From: Haliclystus octoradiatus
Lineage: Eukaryota; Cnidaria; Staurozoa; Stauromedusae; Haliclystidae
Length of the DNA: 64,000 nucleotides
Direction: 5' to 3'
Assembly: GCA_916610825.1 (NCBI GenBank)
Contig: OU744447.1
Span: forward strand, 18,197,563 to 18,261,562
Shown piece by piece: positions 41,001 to 54,189 of this stretch (position 1 is its first letter; every line of letters starts with the position of its first letter). The notes below the pieces were generated by a model. It worked only from the letters and a program-made list of their open reading frames with translations, made no database searches and was not told the origin of the DNA. A program made the translations under genes and the position numbers.

Positions 41001-44000
41001 TGTGAAAAAATTTCTACCTAATAGATTTCAATAGTATTCAAAAGAAAAATAACTTTTCTAACATTAATTTCATTATGCAAGAAAACAGATGCATGAATTA
41101 AATTTATAATAATTTTATGCCCATTTATGAGTCAGATTGTGCTTCGTGCTTCAAGTCCAAAAAGGAAATGATAATGCCAAGCAAATGAAAAACAAGAAGA
41201 ACCATGTATATTGTAGGCCTATAAATACATATGAAACGTATTCTCCAACTAAAAAAGAATTTGTCAACATTTTACAGGGTATTATATTCTGAAAACACCT
41301 GGAAAATTTTTTTAAATCCTTTACAATACATCTTGTACAATGTTTTGTTTAGTAATCTGCCAAACGGATATATACATCACAAAACATTCATGTTTATTGA
41401 ATGTTCTGCAAAAATGTTATTCTTGTTGGTCATAGCTTTACATTGGTTTCAATATCCTCAGGGGGAACCCCTTCTTAATTGTTGTACTTTCACTATTCCA
41501 TCTAATAATGTTAGACTTCTACCCAATTGATGGTGCTTAAGAAGACACATTACTTTGCATTTTGGTTAGAAGGATCACAATTATAATCACCTTATTCTTG
41601 TGTCGAGTAATTCTTTGATGACAGCAACAGTCTCGTCTTCCTCTTCTCCGTCATCGAAATCAACTAAGAAACAAAAACAAAACATTTGAGGTAAATTCTT
41701 ATTACTCTAATGATCTCAGAAACGACAATGCAACACCTACATATCAACATCTTGTCTTAGTACTAACTGGCAAAATGGTATTGATTGTTAAGGTGTAGTG
41801 ACATGCTCACTTATAATGCATTATTTGATTTGATTTATTCACCACAAAAACTAACTCTAATTTATAGATAAGTGAAATACATTCAATACTACTATGTAAT
41901 ACGATTCTCTTTACATCATTTAAGTCACTATCACCTATGATGATCATGAAATCGTACTCAATTAATGTCCAGATAAAGTCCAATCTGACTTAACAATAAC
42001 CTTGACTTGCTCAATTCTCATTCCCCCTGCAAACATTTGTTGAGTTCATGAAATGTACATGAAATTTACAAACTTCCTGAACGTTAAATGACTCAATTTT
42101 GGAGCTGTAAATGGATATTCATGAACAGTTCATGAAAATCAGGCCATTTAAGGTTCATGAACTGTTTTCCAGGGTTATTTTTATGACAATCTTGATATGT
42201 TTGGTAAGTGAGAATTGCGTCCGTTGCTAATTTCTTGTTTTCCAAAACAAAACAAAACAAAACAATGTATCAAACCATGTGAGATGAAATGGAATATTTT
42301 GTAGTTGTCCAGGGTATCATCTTCATTTAAAATTCATTTTTGCAAACATGGCATCCAAGATAAACAATGCCATCGAAAACCATACATTGGATAGCACTCC
42401 ATGGTCGTCAGATACATCTTTAGAGCTGTCGAAAATATTCTAACTGGAAAAGATGTTATTGTGTTTTCCTGGCAAGCTGTTGATCTACCAAATTCTTCAA
42501 AATTTCTGAGCGTCCAGCAGAGCCATAACTTTATTCCTCTCCTCAGTCGTCAGTGCTTTCATGAGGTTGATCAGAGATGTAAGAAATTTGTATCAAATTG
42601 AAATATCTATATTTCTTATCGATAATCAACAATAGTTCACTTGAACTCCAGACTATTATACAGAATTCTGCCCAACACTCAGCATAGGAAACAAGTTGAA
42701 CCGCTTACCAGCCATCAATCATGAACGTTTGGCACATCAAACTAAGCGGGACTTGAGGCAGTCAACCAAGCAATAAGCCTGTTTGATTTAATTAAAAATT
42801 CAAATCATCAGAAGGATGAACCTACCATCATCATTTTGCATACCATCATCAAGAAGGATAGGCATATTGCTCGCAAAGAAGTCCATAATGGCTGCAAATA
42901 TGTCTGGTTTCAGTCCAGCCCAGGATATGTCATCGTCAGCCTATATTGCAAAAGAAAATCCTGCTAATTATTCAGATCTATATTTGAGACCAGATAAATA
43001 TGGCTTGATAAGTATAATTTTAGCTAAAAATGTTAACCTTAGTTACAGTGACAAAATCTGGTCCATAGAAAACTGATTTGACACCTTCAATCAGAAAGAG
43101 CTGTCTGATATAAAACAAAAAAAATAAATACATTAAATTAGAAACAATGGATCTGCAATAAGATAAGATAGGATCAGATAAAATATATTTGCCAGCAATA
43201 AATGAGAAATAATTGACAGAAAACTACTGGAAAGATTGACTCTCCACTTAAATCAAGCCTACATTATTGTTGATAAGAAGACAAGCGATAGAATAGACGT
43301 ATTGTCTTCTTATCAAGCATTTTAGGCAAACAGTTTTTTATTACTATTGTTGATATATAATAATGAATTTAGTTAATAGTGAGACAATAGATTAATGAGG
43401 GATTAGATCACTGAACTAGAGTGATTTAATCATTTTAATAATCATGTAACATAACCTTTGTCTGTGACATCAATTATCTCTCATCAATTTCATTACAACA
43501 ATGATTCGTTTTCTAATCTAATGGGTCATTGATTTTTCATTAAATACAATTGGAATGAAATTCTTACGAATATCATTTCAAAATATGACGCAAAGATTTC
43601 AACATAATTGTTTTCAAACATGCTTGCAATATTGAAAATATAGTTAAAGTTATATTTGAATATAGAAAGTCCGAAGTTGTTACTTTTTTGAAATTCTCAA
43701 GTTGAATTTTCAATTACAGAGTATACATTCAATTTGATTTTATGAAAAAATATTCAATATGTCGCAGCAAGTCACCATTTTCAAAACACATGTTCTAGCT
43801 TTTTGGTTAAAACCGTACATGTATAGATCTATAACCGCACACGTGCGGGTATAGACCCTTTTCGTGGTTACCATGGTATCCCGTGGGTTGTCTTGACATA
43901 ATTGCTAAACACGTGGTACAAATCCACCAATCGTGACTCGAATTTTTTTCAAGTGATTATTAATGTCTGTTAAGCTATTGATTGTTGAATTGTGTAATTG

Positions 44001-47000
44001 TTTTAGATGTTACTAGTACAATACATTATCAGGCAAAGAGATTTACAGCACCACTACAGAAAATGGAACCAACAGTAATATTTCTACAGCTAACCGGAGC
44101 AAACATTAGAGAATGACCTCCCAAGTCGTATTTTGTCCTTGATATTATTGTAAATTATGTTACAACATCAACGTCTACAATTCCATTCAGCATTTTCTAC
44201 ACCATCCTGCAATGCAATGTGTTGATTTATTGATAAACAAACAATTTTCTTGAATGATCTTTTTTCTACAAACCTTGCAAGCGGAGACCGGTGGCCATGT
44301 GTACTATTAGGAAAATCAACTGTTCCATTGCCGTATACATCTCGGCCTGGTAAAAACTTCAGACTATTTGGATTAGGTGTATCTTGCACTCTAACAAACA
44401 TTGATCTTTTCTGCGAAGTAGTTAGACCTTCAAAAGAAACACCATATGAAATAAAGGCGGTCACTGATTTCTAGTCCTATCCTTTTGAAGAGCTCATGTC
44501 AAATTAATTAAGAAGGACACAAATAATAGCCACAAATTTAAAATGGCAGAATTTTCCGGGCAATTTGAAATTTAAATAAAAGTGTTCATAAAGATGCAAT
44601 AAAAACTTTCCTGTCATTTTCCTGTCAAATGATTTGCTATGCCATTTGACACCATTTTGACATTGTCTATTGTTCTTCCTAGAAAGGAGTCAGCATCTTT
44701 TTACCGCTGATGAGATTTCTTATAAGCAGAAACATAGTTTATGTTTTGAATTTAGATCATAGTTTTGAACATTAATTTACATGTCTTATTAAACAAATAG
44801 TTCATACTTTCCGTGAACTATGCTCTGATAGCACCACTCGAGACACTTCAGGAGATAACTCGAAGGCAAAAATTACTCGCCGAGGCGGCTCGTAATTTTC
44901 TGATGCCTTCTCGTTTTCTCGTTACGTGCCTCTCGTGGTGCTATCAGAGCATAGTTCACGAAAAGTATGAACTATTTGGTTTAGAACATAGCCAGCCCCG
45001 ATTTGTGACTGTTGGGGACGTTTTTTCAGAGCCTTTTCTGATCTTTACAATCCATGATCAAGTATGTAATTCTCCTATTTTCATGACGTCACAGGAAGAA
45101 AGCTGAGTCGAGAGCTGTACACTTGCCTTTTTTAATAAATCAACTAAAAGCTGGGAGGAAAAATTGAAATCGAGAAATTTATATTTCTCTCGGATTTCTC
45201 TTCTTGGAATTAAAAAGAATGGATGCTTAACATCGTTTTCTTACATAGTCATTGATTCTTATCTTTAAACAATATTTTCTATGTTCTTATGTTTGTTATT
45301 CATTATGGAAAACTGACCGGAAAAACTAGAAAAGGAAAGAAAATGTTTTTTACCTATAATTTGAAGAATTTCGTAAAAAGCCGTGAACACGAAGAAAGAA
45401 ATGAAACAAAGAAAGATTTATTGACTAAATGTTTGCTAATTGCCTATTTAAAAGATCAGATTATTGAATTTATGATAACCTTTTAGCTAACTGATTATCT
45501 AATGTTGCTAACTGTCATTTGGAGAAATGGTTTAATTATTTGAAATTTTAGCGGGTTGAATTTGTTTAGCCTATGTTTTGGTTTTGGTAGCTTATTGAAA
45601 GCTTTCCTTTCTATGCCAGGAATTTAGTGGTTATACTTATATTTAGGAACTTGCAAAAATTGGCCATAAAAGGATGAGGGGATGTATTAATGAAATGAAG
45701 CTATGTTATGTTATGTTTTTACAATTATCAATATTGTAAAAGTTAAGAAAGTTAGGCAAATTGTTTTTGAATTGTTAATTTGTGCAAAATATTTCTATAC
45801 ACTTTAAACCAGTTAGATATTTCTCCTGCAAGCCATTTGATTTATTTTGTACAACTGAGAAACTGCATGAAACAGTAACTCAATGAAATTGTATATGACT
45901 CTACAAATATTCACTGTATTTGCTTTTTACTTTTTATTACTTGCCAATTTATAATGAGATATTTAAATAATTATCGGTTGTTTGGTATTTTCATAAATTT
46001 CTTGAAATCGACGGGATCAAGCTCGGCTATGGTGAAACGGCGTTATTGGCGTTAACCAATCAAATTGAAAGAATGAATCGTAGCAGATCCTTGATATGTT
46101 CTAAACACATATATATTATAGAATTAATAATATTTATTGCACTTTTATTTAATGAATGAAAATAGCATATAGTTTTAGTTTAAAATAGCTTATAAAATAC
46201 TTCCTATTATGAAAATCATGGGATCATGTAAATACATCCCATCATGAGATTTAAACCAAAAATAGATAACTTTTTTCTATCGTAAGGCATAGAATGACCA
46301 TTTATAGTCTTGTGATTTGTAGATTTATATATCACCTAACAGAGAAAATTGTATAAATATTAATAGAAATTTAGTAAATCATGTATAGTAATCCGATGCC
46401 GTTGTACGCCGTTCTGAAGTCGAACAATTCAACAATCGAAGAAAACAACAGATAACACGTTAGAAAGAAATCAGTGATGTAAGCATACAACCTACTATAC
46501 TTAAATTGTAATTAACTTGATAACATTGTTTCCGCGATAATAAATGGACTGTAATTTATGATTTGATGTATATATTTTCGACGAATATATATTTAATTTT
46601 CAACTGTTAACGATAAAATATGAGATGGGTCAACGACCACACCTATCATGCGCTTCACTCCGCAACATGCTTTCTTACAACTCTACAAAATTACATATTT
46701 TTAACTATTTTTAAGATTTTAATTAAAAGTCTACATTATAATGGCACGAACTGTCAACGCCAAAAAACAGTGTTGACAGCTACATTGTAATAATCTAAAC
46801 TATAAAATCGTTCAAACAAACATTGTATGCATTATTTAACTGTCTGTATTTTTCTATCTTCTTTAGTGAATTAATTAATAAGTAGGCCTAATATAGTAAT
46901 CCAGTCGATTCTAACGGTGTTGTCAAATTCAAAGTGTCATACACCCAATTCATAACAGTTTATCTTTGAATAAGCTGCAACCTAGATTTTGATTCAGTAT

Positions 47001-50000
47001 TTGAATTGAAATGAATTTTATTTAATTTGTTTGATGAAGAAAATGGCATCAAAAACTAAGGCTTAGGACATAAACAAGCGATCGGAAAAATATTTAATTC
47101 AATTTGCTGCAATATAATTATCAGACACTTTAGTAATTTAATAAACAACATTATATTCATGTAAACTTGCCAGTGAATGATTTAGTACAAAAGTAGTAGA
47201 TAAATTTTATCTATTTGAAAAATGTTGTCCATAACTTTCAAACGAGACATTGTTTGCAGGAGAAATATGTTTTTTGTGGTTGGTTTTATCATTTTATCAC
47301 AAACCGGGTAAGCTAGTAGCTTGTTTCAATGGGGTACAGTATTTGGTAAATTGGTTAGTGATTCAATTTACAGGCGAGTTTAATGACCGGATGCTTTTCC
47401 TAACGCCAACCAATAGTGCTTCTGCCAGGGATTGAACCTAAGATAAAGTTTTGTTTCCTAGAGACTAAAAACAACTAAAGGACTCTTTTTGACTAAACAA
47501 ATAAAAAATTTAAACAAAACCATTGCTTTCCAATTCTTTAAAGATGTAAATGTATGTATATGATCAAGTTGACCTAAAATCGTCAAACAGTTCAAGGCAA
47601 TGAACCAATATATTTTGTGACTGACCCTTCAACGATTTGTGACTCTCCCACGAGTCCCGGAAGCATTTGTGATTGACCTATACGTTTTCTTCAAAAACAC
47701 AAATAATATGCTGTTATGACAATTTTTCTCAACGTAATTGTAAAAAATAACCATATGGCAATGTAAAATGGTTGTACAGTGAAACCTGTATATAACGGCC
47801 AGCTATGAGAGGTAGATAAATTGACCATTATAGACAGGCGGCCTTTATATACAGGTTTGATTCAATAGAAAATACTATTTAGACATTGCAAGAATGACCA
47901 CTATAGACAGGTGGCCGCTATATAGAGATGACCATTATAACAGATTTGACTGTAGTGTTTATTCAAACTGTAGCACAAATGCAGGATTTAATCTAAGCAA
48001 CGAGGATAATTGAAAAATCTTTTCTCCTTCGAAAGTGACAAAATTGAAAACACCGTAATCTCAACAACAGCGACGATTGAATTATTTGTTTTGAAATACC
48101 GACCCAACTGATTTTCATATTATTTGTAGTTGAATAACCCAATCAAAATCGCAAAATTTGGAATTTCAGATTGTTATGATTCTCACAAATTTTCGAACGG
48201 CCACCTCGACGCGCTCTAGAAAACATCATTTTTCTCTACATTAAAATTTATAATATTATTAAAACATTCCTATTTTGATACTGTAGTAAAATTATTAATT
48301 GTAACAAAAACAATTAAATTTTCTCTGGTTTCAATGCTTTATTTAATGACGCTTGTAAAATTTTGTGGAATAAATTCTCATGGAATTGCCCTTAAAGTGG
48401 GAATAAACCCCCAGACTATCTTAACATATGTAGTAGAACCCGACGTGAAAAAAACAATGGCATAATTTGTTTTTTGATCTGGGAATTATTTATTGGTGAA
48501 AAACGCATTCAAAGTGGTGTTTTTACCAAAATGTCGCTGAGAAAAAAAGGGATTGGATCTAGCTTTATGACGATAAAGTCACAAGTCGTGCGATTTGTCT
48601 AACAGAGTCGGCTGATCACGCGACGTTATCTTTGAGGTGATCTAGTTCCAAAAAGTCACAAAAAAAAAATTCTGACAAGGCTGAGCCATGAACAAACATA
48701 TAAACTCGCGAATTATGTAAAAAAGATGCAATTTGTGATTTCAGGAGCAGAATAAAATCTGTTGAAACGCTCAGTCGAAATAATTTCTTGTAGTGTCATT
48801 AAGCGCGATGAATCTGATATAGATTGCGGATTAACATAAATGTAAGCCGGTGCGAGCGTTCCTTTGTGACTAGTCTATTGACACATAGGCCTATTAGTTA
48901 TGTATTCTGTGTGACCGCAGTACTTCTCAAATCTTAATTAGTAGACAAGTGCCCTTCGAAATAGCTTTATCCTACGCTATATAAGTTATAACTATTTTTA
49001 ACTGTAGGCCTATCTGCAAGTTGTTCTTGAGTAAATATTTCTGCACGATATCCTTTTCATGATCTAGATGTGAATATAAACTGACTCGATTTGCACAGGC
49101 ATGCACAGACGACTTTTCCTCGAGATAGATGGTACTGCAAAGTATTAATTGTACTTTTTCGGATTTATTTAAGTATTACTAAATTATTAAATAGACATTT
49201 TTCAATTATCATTTCAAAGTTTAAGTTTGAAATTGATGTTTGTCTAGTAAAACTTGTAATCGTATAGTTTATACGAGTATACGACTGTAGATAGATATAT
49301 ATACTCAATAGTCTAACAAAGTGTTCATCATTCATTCACCAAGCATTCAATTATTATAAAACCATCGAAAATTCTTCAGTATATTACACTGTAACATTCT
49401 ATAAAATATCGGAAAATAGTACGAAAATGATATGAGGGCTTGGATGTTCTTATTCAAGTTTACAGTTGTATACTAGAACTACAGTAATGCATATTCTATC
49501 ATTTTTCGGTTTTGCGGTATATCTTCATTGCATAAATTGTTATCCTCTCTATCAACATTATCTGATTAACAAAATTATTGTTTTGCAATGTGAAGTCTCG
49601 TTCCTGATTACACATACGCCACCAAATTTTTTTACAATACTAGCTAGTATTCATTCCTTTTACTAGAAAGTAGAACATGATTTTTGATTTTTATCCTCAA
49701 AAGAATACTCCATTTTCAGTTCAGACATATGCTTACAACAATAAATTCTACTTAGCTAGCTATTGTGGTCACCAGAGAGTCTTTTGATATCTGTTAAATA
49801 TATGTGAGTATGATATGTCAATATATAATCTGTATAACGCGCGCTACGAATGAAACATTTTCTGATTTTTATTTTCTTCAAATTCGTGAACTTTAAAATC
49901 ATTAAATCATCTGGAATTTGCTACTCTTGAGTTTATATGTTCTTCTAGGCAAACATTAATTTCAAACTTAAACTTTGAAATGATAATTGAAAAATGTCTA

Positions 50001-51212
50001 TTTAATAATTTAGTAATACTTAAATAAATCCGAAAAAGTACAATTAATACTTTGCAGTGCCATCTATCTCGAGGAAAAGTCGTCTGTGCATGCCTGTGCA
50101 AATCGAGTCAGTTTACATTCACATTTACCTCTGTTTTGTGGGAGAGAAAAATAGATTGCTGTTACAGAGCTACGCCATTTCAAACATAACATCGCGTGAT
50201 TAATCCGATCTAAAGTCTATTAGAAAAACCGCACGACTTGTGACTTTATCGTCATAAAGCTAGATCCAATCCCTTTTTTCCTCAGCGAAATTTGGGTCAA
50301 AACACCACTTTGAAGGCATTTTTCACCAAGAAATAATTTCCAGATCGAAAAAAAAATTATGCCATTGTTTTTTTCACGTTGGGTGCTACTACATATGTAA
50401 AGATAGTCTGGGGGTTCATTCCCACTTTAAGTAAGTGGATTTCAACTCATTTTAAAACACACATTTTTCAATCACAGTTGAATACAGTTAGACTTTTGAA
50501 TACAGTTGTCCTTGACAATAGGCCTACTGTCACTAAGGATTTGCTCAGATGGCAGAGCAATCGGACTTCATATCTGATTGATTGTGGTACATAATCCCAC
50601 ATATCAATTGAGTATCATCTTCTGATGACGGATGGAGTGGTCCAGAGGGGATTGCATTACGGAGTCGGAGAGGTAAAAGAGCTACTGCTCTGCACTGACA
50701 ATCAAGGTCTGTCTGCCAGGAAATAAATTGAAATGGGATCTGCAATATCCCAATTTGGGACACATCTCTCAAAGTCAAATTGGAATATAAATTTTGCACC
50801 ACCTGTTCCTAAACTATGAAAGCGATAGATACATCATTTTTTAAACTCTTGTGTTTTTGGACCAGCCTAACTAATGTAGGTATACATGATTATTACACCC
50901 TTATCTAATCTCATAAATGATTGCATTATAGTGTTAGAACTGTTAGAGTATTGTACCTAAGTTTTGTTTCTTCAATACCCTTTGCTTATAAAGCGTTTCA
51001 CTTGCTAATCCATATCCGCTATAAACCCAAATCGATCTTTTAGATGCTAAACCAGGCAGACAAGATCGCTGAGATAATTGATTAGAATTAGATGTCGGTC
51101 CCCTTCGTAATAACGTCGCCATGATGCAAGAACGGTTTCGTCGATCAATTCTCTGCTTCCGAAAACATCTCAGTTGGCTTCCAAAGCAATTTGTGACACT
51201 TTTGGCAGCCAT
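38024..51212 (-). CDS. NFU1: NFU1 iron-sulfur cluster scaffold, mitochondrial, nine exons
   Basis: Exons: 50957-51212, 44274-44463, 43038-43104, 42826-42940, 41591-41663, 40597-40636, 39978-40019, 39551-39649, 38024-38101; all phases agree and the product is 319 aa. Exon 2 carries [18 protein letters not shown] and RSPLAR, exon 3 [20 protein letters not shown] (the Nfu N-terminal domain). Exons 6-8 carry PTVQEDGGD and SCSSCPSS, the C-terminal NifU domain whose CxxC pair binds the cluster. NFU1 delivers [4Fe-4S] clusters to lipoate synthase and respiratory enzymes in the matrix. Exons 2-9 are certain; exon 1 is less so. It is rich in Arg/Ser with almost no acidic residues until its end, fitting a mitochondrial presequence, and its phase fits, but the exon 2 acceptor (GAAATCAG) is weak and the presequence would be longer than in human NFU1. 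Intron 1 (44464-50956) holds several inverted-repeat elements; the other introns show only AT-rich DNA apart from listed repeats. Confidence 0.9.
38432..38794 (-). repeat. tRNA-derived SINE (family A), fullest copy
   Basis: In minus sense it opens GAGGATTAGCTCAGATGGCA (A box), has an anticodon-arm-like CCGAACTTTAGATCGG, a small variable-arm-like hairpin, and B box GTGGTTCGAATCC. The acceptor arm does not pair. A body follows that is shared with 50533-50730 and 51981-52113 (GATGGAATGGTCC; CTGCCAGGAAAT). Near the far end is a hairpin CCACTCCTCT/AGAGGAGTGG. It lies in NFU1 intron 8; the far boundary is approximate. Confidence 0.75.
42026..42172. mobile_element. TTCATGAAC-family MITE-like element, best copy
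   Basis: The ends are inverted relatives: left CCCCCTGCAAACATTTGTTG leading to GAGTTCATGAA, right (inverted) ACCCTGGAAAACAGTTCATGAACC. The interior repeats GAACGTTAAATG and GGCCATTTAAGG. About 147 bp, no ORF. It is in NFU1 intron 4. Confidence 0.55.
44795..44977. mobile_element. 183-bp palindromic (foldback) element
   Basis: Left arm AAATAGTTCATACTTTCCGT plus GAACTATGCTCTGATAGCAC reappears inverted at the right end with one or two differences; arms are about 42 bp. The middle contains a weaker inner hairpin around GAAGGCAAAAATTACTCG. No ORF. It lies in NFU1 intron 1. Confidence 0.75.
47777..47952. mobile_element. Tigger/pogo-like MITE with TA target duplication
   Basis: 176 bp flanked by TA on both sides. 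Terminal repeats are CAGTGAAACCTGTATATAACGG at the left and, inverted at the right, CAGTCAAATCTGTTATAATGG. The CAGT start plus TA duplication is typical of Tc1/mariner-pogo elements. Related sequence (AAAGGCCACCTG, AATAGTATTTTCTAT) occurs at 58150-58700, with short pieces near 1615 and 53515. Confidence 0.7.
48391..50431. mobile_element. 2 kb foldback element with long inverted arms
   Basis: The left arm (48391-49249) and right arm (49942-50431) are inverted, diverged copies: CTTAAAGTGGGAATAAACCC at the left edge returns inverted at the right edge, and long blocks around GATTGGATCTAGCTTTATGA and GTTTGCATGC-like GACTCGATTTGCACAGGCAT also pair. The left arm has about 370 extra bases near 48660-49050. 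The 692-bp core has no credible gene. It lies in NFU1 intron 1, so the pre-mRNA could fold into a long duplex. Confidence 0.8.
50533..50730 (+). repeat. tRNA-derived SINE (family A), plus-strand copy
   Basis: Opens AAGGATTTGCTCAGATGGCA, keeps the anticodon-arm and degenerate B box (GTGGTACATAATCCC), then shares GACGGATGGAGTGGTCCAGA and TCTGCCAGGAAATAAATTGA with the 38432-38794 copy. It lies in NFU1 intron 1. Confidence 0.7.
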
Positions 51213-54185
51213 AATAGTTATTCAGCACTAAAATCAATTGCACATAATCAATAATAGATAGTTCATTATCTGCAAAGTTTGATAAGTTTGATTACATGAT
51301 TTATCGAAATTTGGTCACAGCCATAATATAACACATATTGTAACCTGGTGTAGCACCTGCAAATCCAATATGGTTGCTAATCTGAAACGTAATCCGATAC
51401 TAATCCGATCAGAGCAAATCAGAACTCAGAGCATATAGAACTCTAATAGAGCTAGCATAAGCAAGTTCCGAAATCCTGTAAATGCTACCAATTTAGATAA
51501 AGTTCAGAAAACTTGAAAATGCTACCCAAAATTAAAAAAATTATATAAAAAAATGTTCAATTAATATTTTTTCAAAGTTTTAAAGTTCTCTCGAAAGTCA
51601 AAACGACCGTTTAACAGTTCAAAAATATGAAATTTCCTATCCAAAACGGACTTTTCTCAGCTTGAATATAAACATGAAAAAAGTAGCACGACCTCCCCGT
51701 ATAGCCTTCAATCATATAGGAGTTGTTCTGCTTCAATTGAAATGCCTGTATAATGACCATGTGTAATCATTGACCCCCTGGCCACAATCAGCTACAATTT
51801 ACAACAATTTTTTCGGACTGAGTATAAACACGATTGTGAACTGTATAATATATTGTAAATTCCAATGTCTAAAAGAAACTTTAGCTATAGTCTGTACTAA
51901 AATATCGATATCCATCAGTAATCATAGAATTAATAATATACTAAATGTCATACAGTGATATATAGGGCAACATATGTAATTCCTTCAGGACCATTCCATT
52001 CGTACCCGCAGATCATGGTACTCATTTGAAAAAGTCATGGCCGAGTTGATCTTGGAGGAATTTTAACCACAGTCGATCAGATCACATCAGATATATGATA
52101 AGATAACCCTGCCTTATATACACTGATATTATTATAGATTATCAATGGTAATATTACTATGATAGATTCAAGTTATAATAGAAAGAACATGATGTGCAGT
52201 CTTGGGTGCAGTAGTATTCCAGCAGACACGGATGCTCGGATTAGTGTTGGTCCAACGTCGTTTCGTTGTATTCGCGTCGAACAACTTTTGCTATAAATTA
52301 GCATATCGGATTTAAATTGTTTTTAGGATAGAAACCGACGAAAGAAATTAAGTATCTCTTTCATCGGATTTAAGATAGAAACCCAATCGGGTTCCAACCA
52401 AATATGTCAAATCTCGCCTACCCTTCCTCTCAGGACCCAATTATGTCGCCCGCACTTCTCTCACAGGATATGCCTTTTTCTGTGAACGCTTATATCGACC
52501 TTGGCTTCAACCAATCAAAAGGCATTATTCGATCCTCAATTCGAGGAAGCTTTTCAAAACTTCACTTTTCACTTTTCCCGCTTTCGCAGCTTTCCACGTT
52601 TTGTGAATTGTATTAACGGCAAGCAACGTATGATCTGTCTTATCTGACTTATTGAAATAGAGAATTTATGATGCCATATATTGTGTATGGTAATATGGTG
52701 ACTACACTTTTCTAGCTGGAAGGAGAAATGTCATTGTAAATAAAGTGTCGACAAAGCATTGGATTTGTGAGGATCCTACCTGGTTTTATTTGAAATATAT
52801 TACTGTGGTTTTCTTCGATCAGTTCGATGTACTCTCGATAGATCAGATAATTATTAGAGGCTATATAAGTATATAATTAGTAAAAGTGATTTATATTACT
52901 GTACTGTGACATCTGTATATGGGATACGTCTTTATTTGATGGATCGTTGGTTCCGTAAAGAATGGAGTTAAAGCTAAAGTTGTAAATTATCATTTTAACC
53001 ATTAGCTTTTGATTCAAAATTGCAATCACTGCACGAATCTGTGCACTACTTTAATGGAATCTGAATTGTTTCGTTGATTGATAGAATTATATTGTACCGA
53101 ACAGATATGACCACCAATATATATTGTATCATTCAACCGTGGAAGCTTTGACGAAACTCTTTTATGTGGAAGGTAGTATGTGCATTTTGTTATGTGTCAA
53201 CTATATATAGACCTATATATTCTCTTCAACATTGTTAGGATTTATTTACTCTCCAATAATGATCTTGTGATAAAATCTTATGTTTAATGTCTTATGTTTT
53301 CTTTGTAGATTTGCGTACTATATGTGTACTGAACTTGATCGCTGAATCGCCTTAAAACTTCAAGACATAATGTGTGTATTTATATTTCAAGCCTATCATG
53401 ATTGATATTAAAGTTGTACTGTATTCTCTTACTTATTTGTCCTTCTTCATTTTTCTTTTCAGTAATGAATGAAGATCAGACTTTATTATCGGAGCAATCT
53501 TCTATATATTATTGTTTATAAAGGCCACCTGAGTCTAAAATACAAACGCCGCTACTATATTTACCAGGAAAGGCCGAAAAAGATATGAACGATGAACAAT
53601 AGTTTGATTATGATAAAGTATTTGATGCTATTGGTGTTTACATGGTGTTTCTTAAGTACAATGATGTGTATGTTAACTTGAGTATCTATACACTTTCATA
53701 TATAAATATACTATTATTATTATATGCATGTTAGTTGTAATATTTTTGCGCGTTTGTTTAATTCAACGTTAATTTTATTCTTGACAATCCTGCTCAAAGC
53801 CAGCCTCCCTGAAAAGACCAAAATTCTATGGGGTGGTGGGGCTGATAAGATTAGGGAACACTGATTCGCCAGCTAGCATTCCAGAGAGCGTGTGCTCTGC
53901 AATGCATCAGTAAATACATAAATACATCGTGATCAATTCAAACAAGCTATCAGGTCAACCCAGTCTGTGAACAGTTATTTTACTAAATACTTATCAGGTC
54001 ACAGCATAACTTTGTTGGCATATATTCAAGTGTGACATTCTTATAATGAAGCTACTTTCTGATTTTTCCGTACGCAAGCACAAATTTAATTGAAAAAATG
54101 GCATTTAAACTAAGTTTTTCTTCAAATAAAGTTGTTTAATCGCGTTGAATAGAGGGATAGGCTTCGGAACTGGACTATGGATTAT
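51213..54185. other. gene-poor spacer with SINE fragment
   Basis: Upstream of NFU1; must hold its promoter. Apart from the SINE piece at 51981-52113, the stretch 52225-52420 repeats GTTGGTCCAACG and TCGGATTTAA(A/G) words related to those at 54240-54400. No coding exon was recognised. Confidence 0.45.
51981..52113 (-). repeat. tRNA-derived SINE (family A), truncated copy
   Basis: Minus-sense order B-box region (CGACTGTGGTTAAAATTCC), AAGATCAACTCGGCC, then GGTACGAATGGAATGGTCC matches the body of the fullest copy. The tRNA-like A box has been lost. Confidence 0.6.
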
Positions 54186-54189
54186 GAGA

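Noticed and set aside
44813-45106. 97-codon plus-strand frame in NFU1 intron 1
   Set aside because: Half of it is one arm of the palindromic element; no motif or start context supports a gene.
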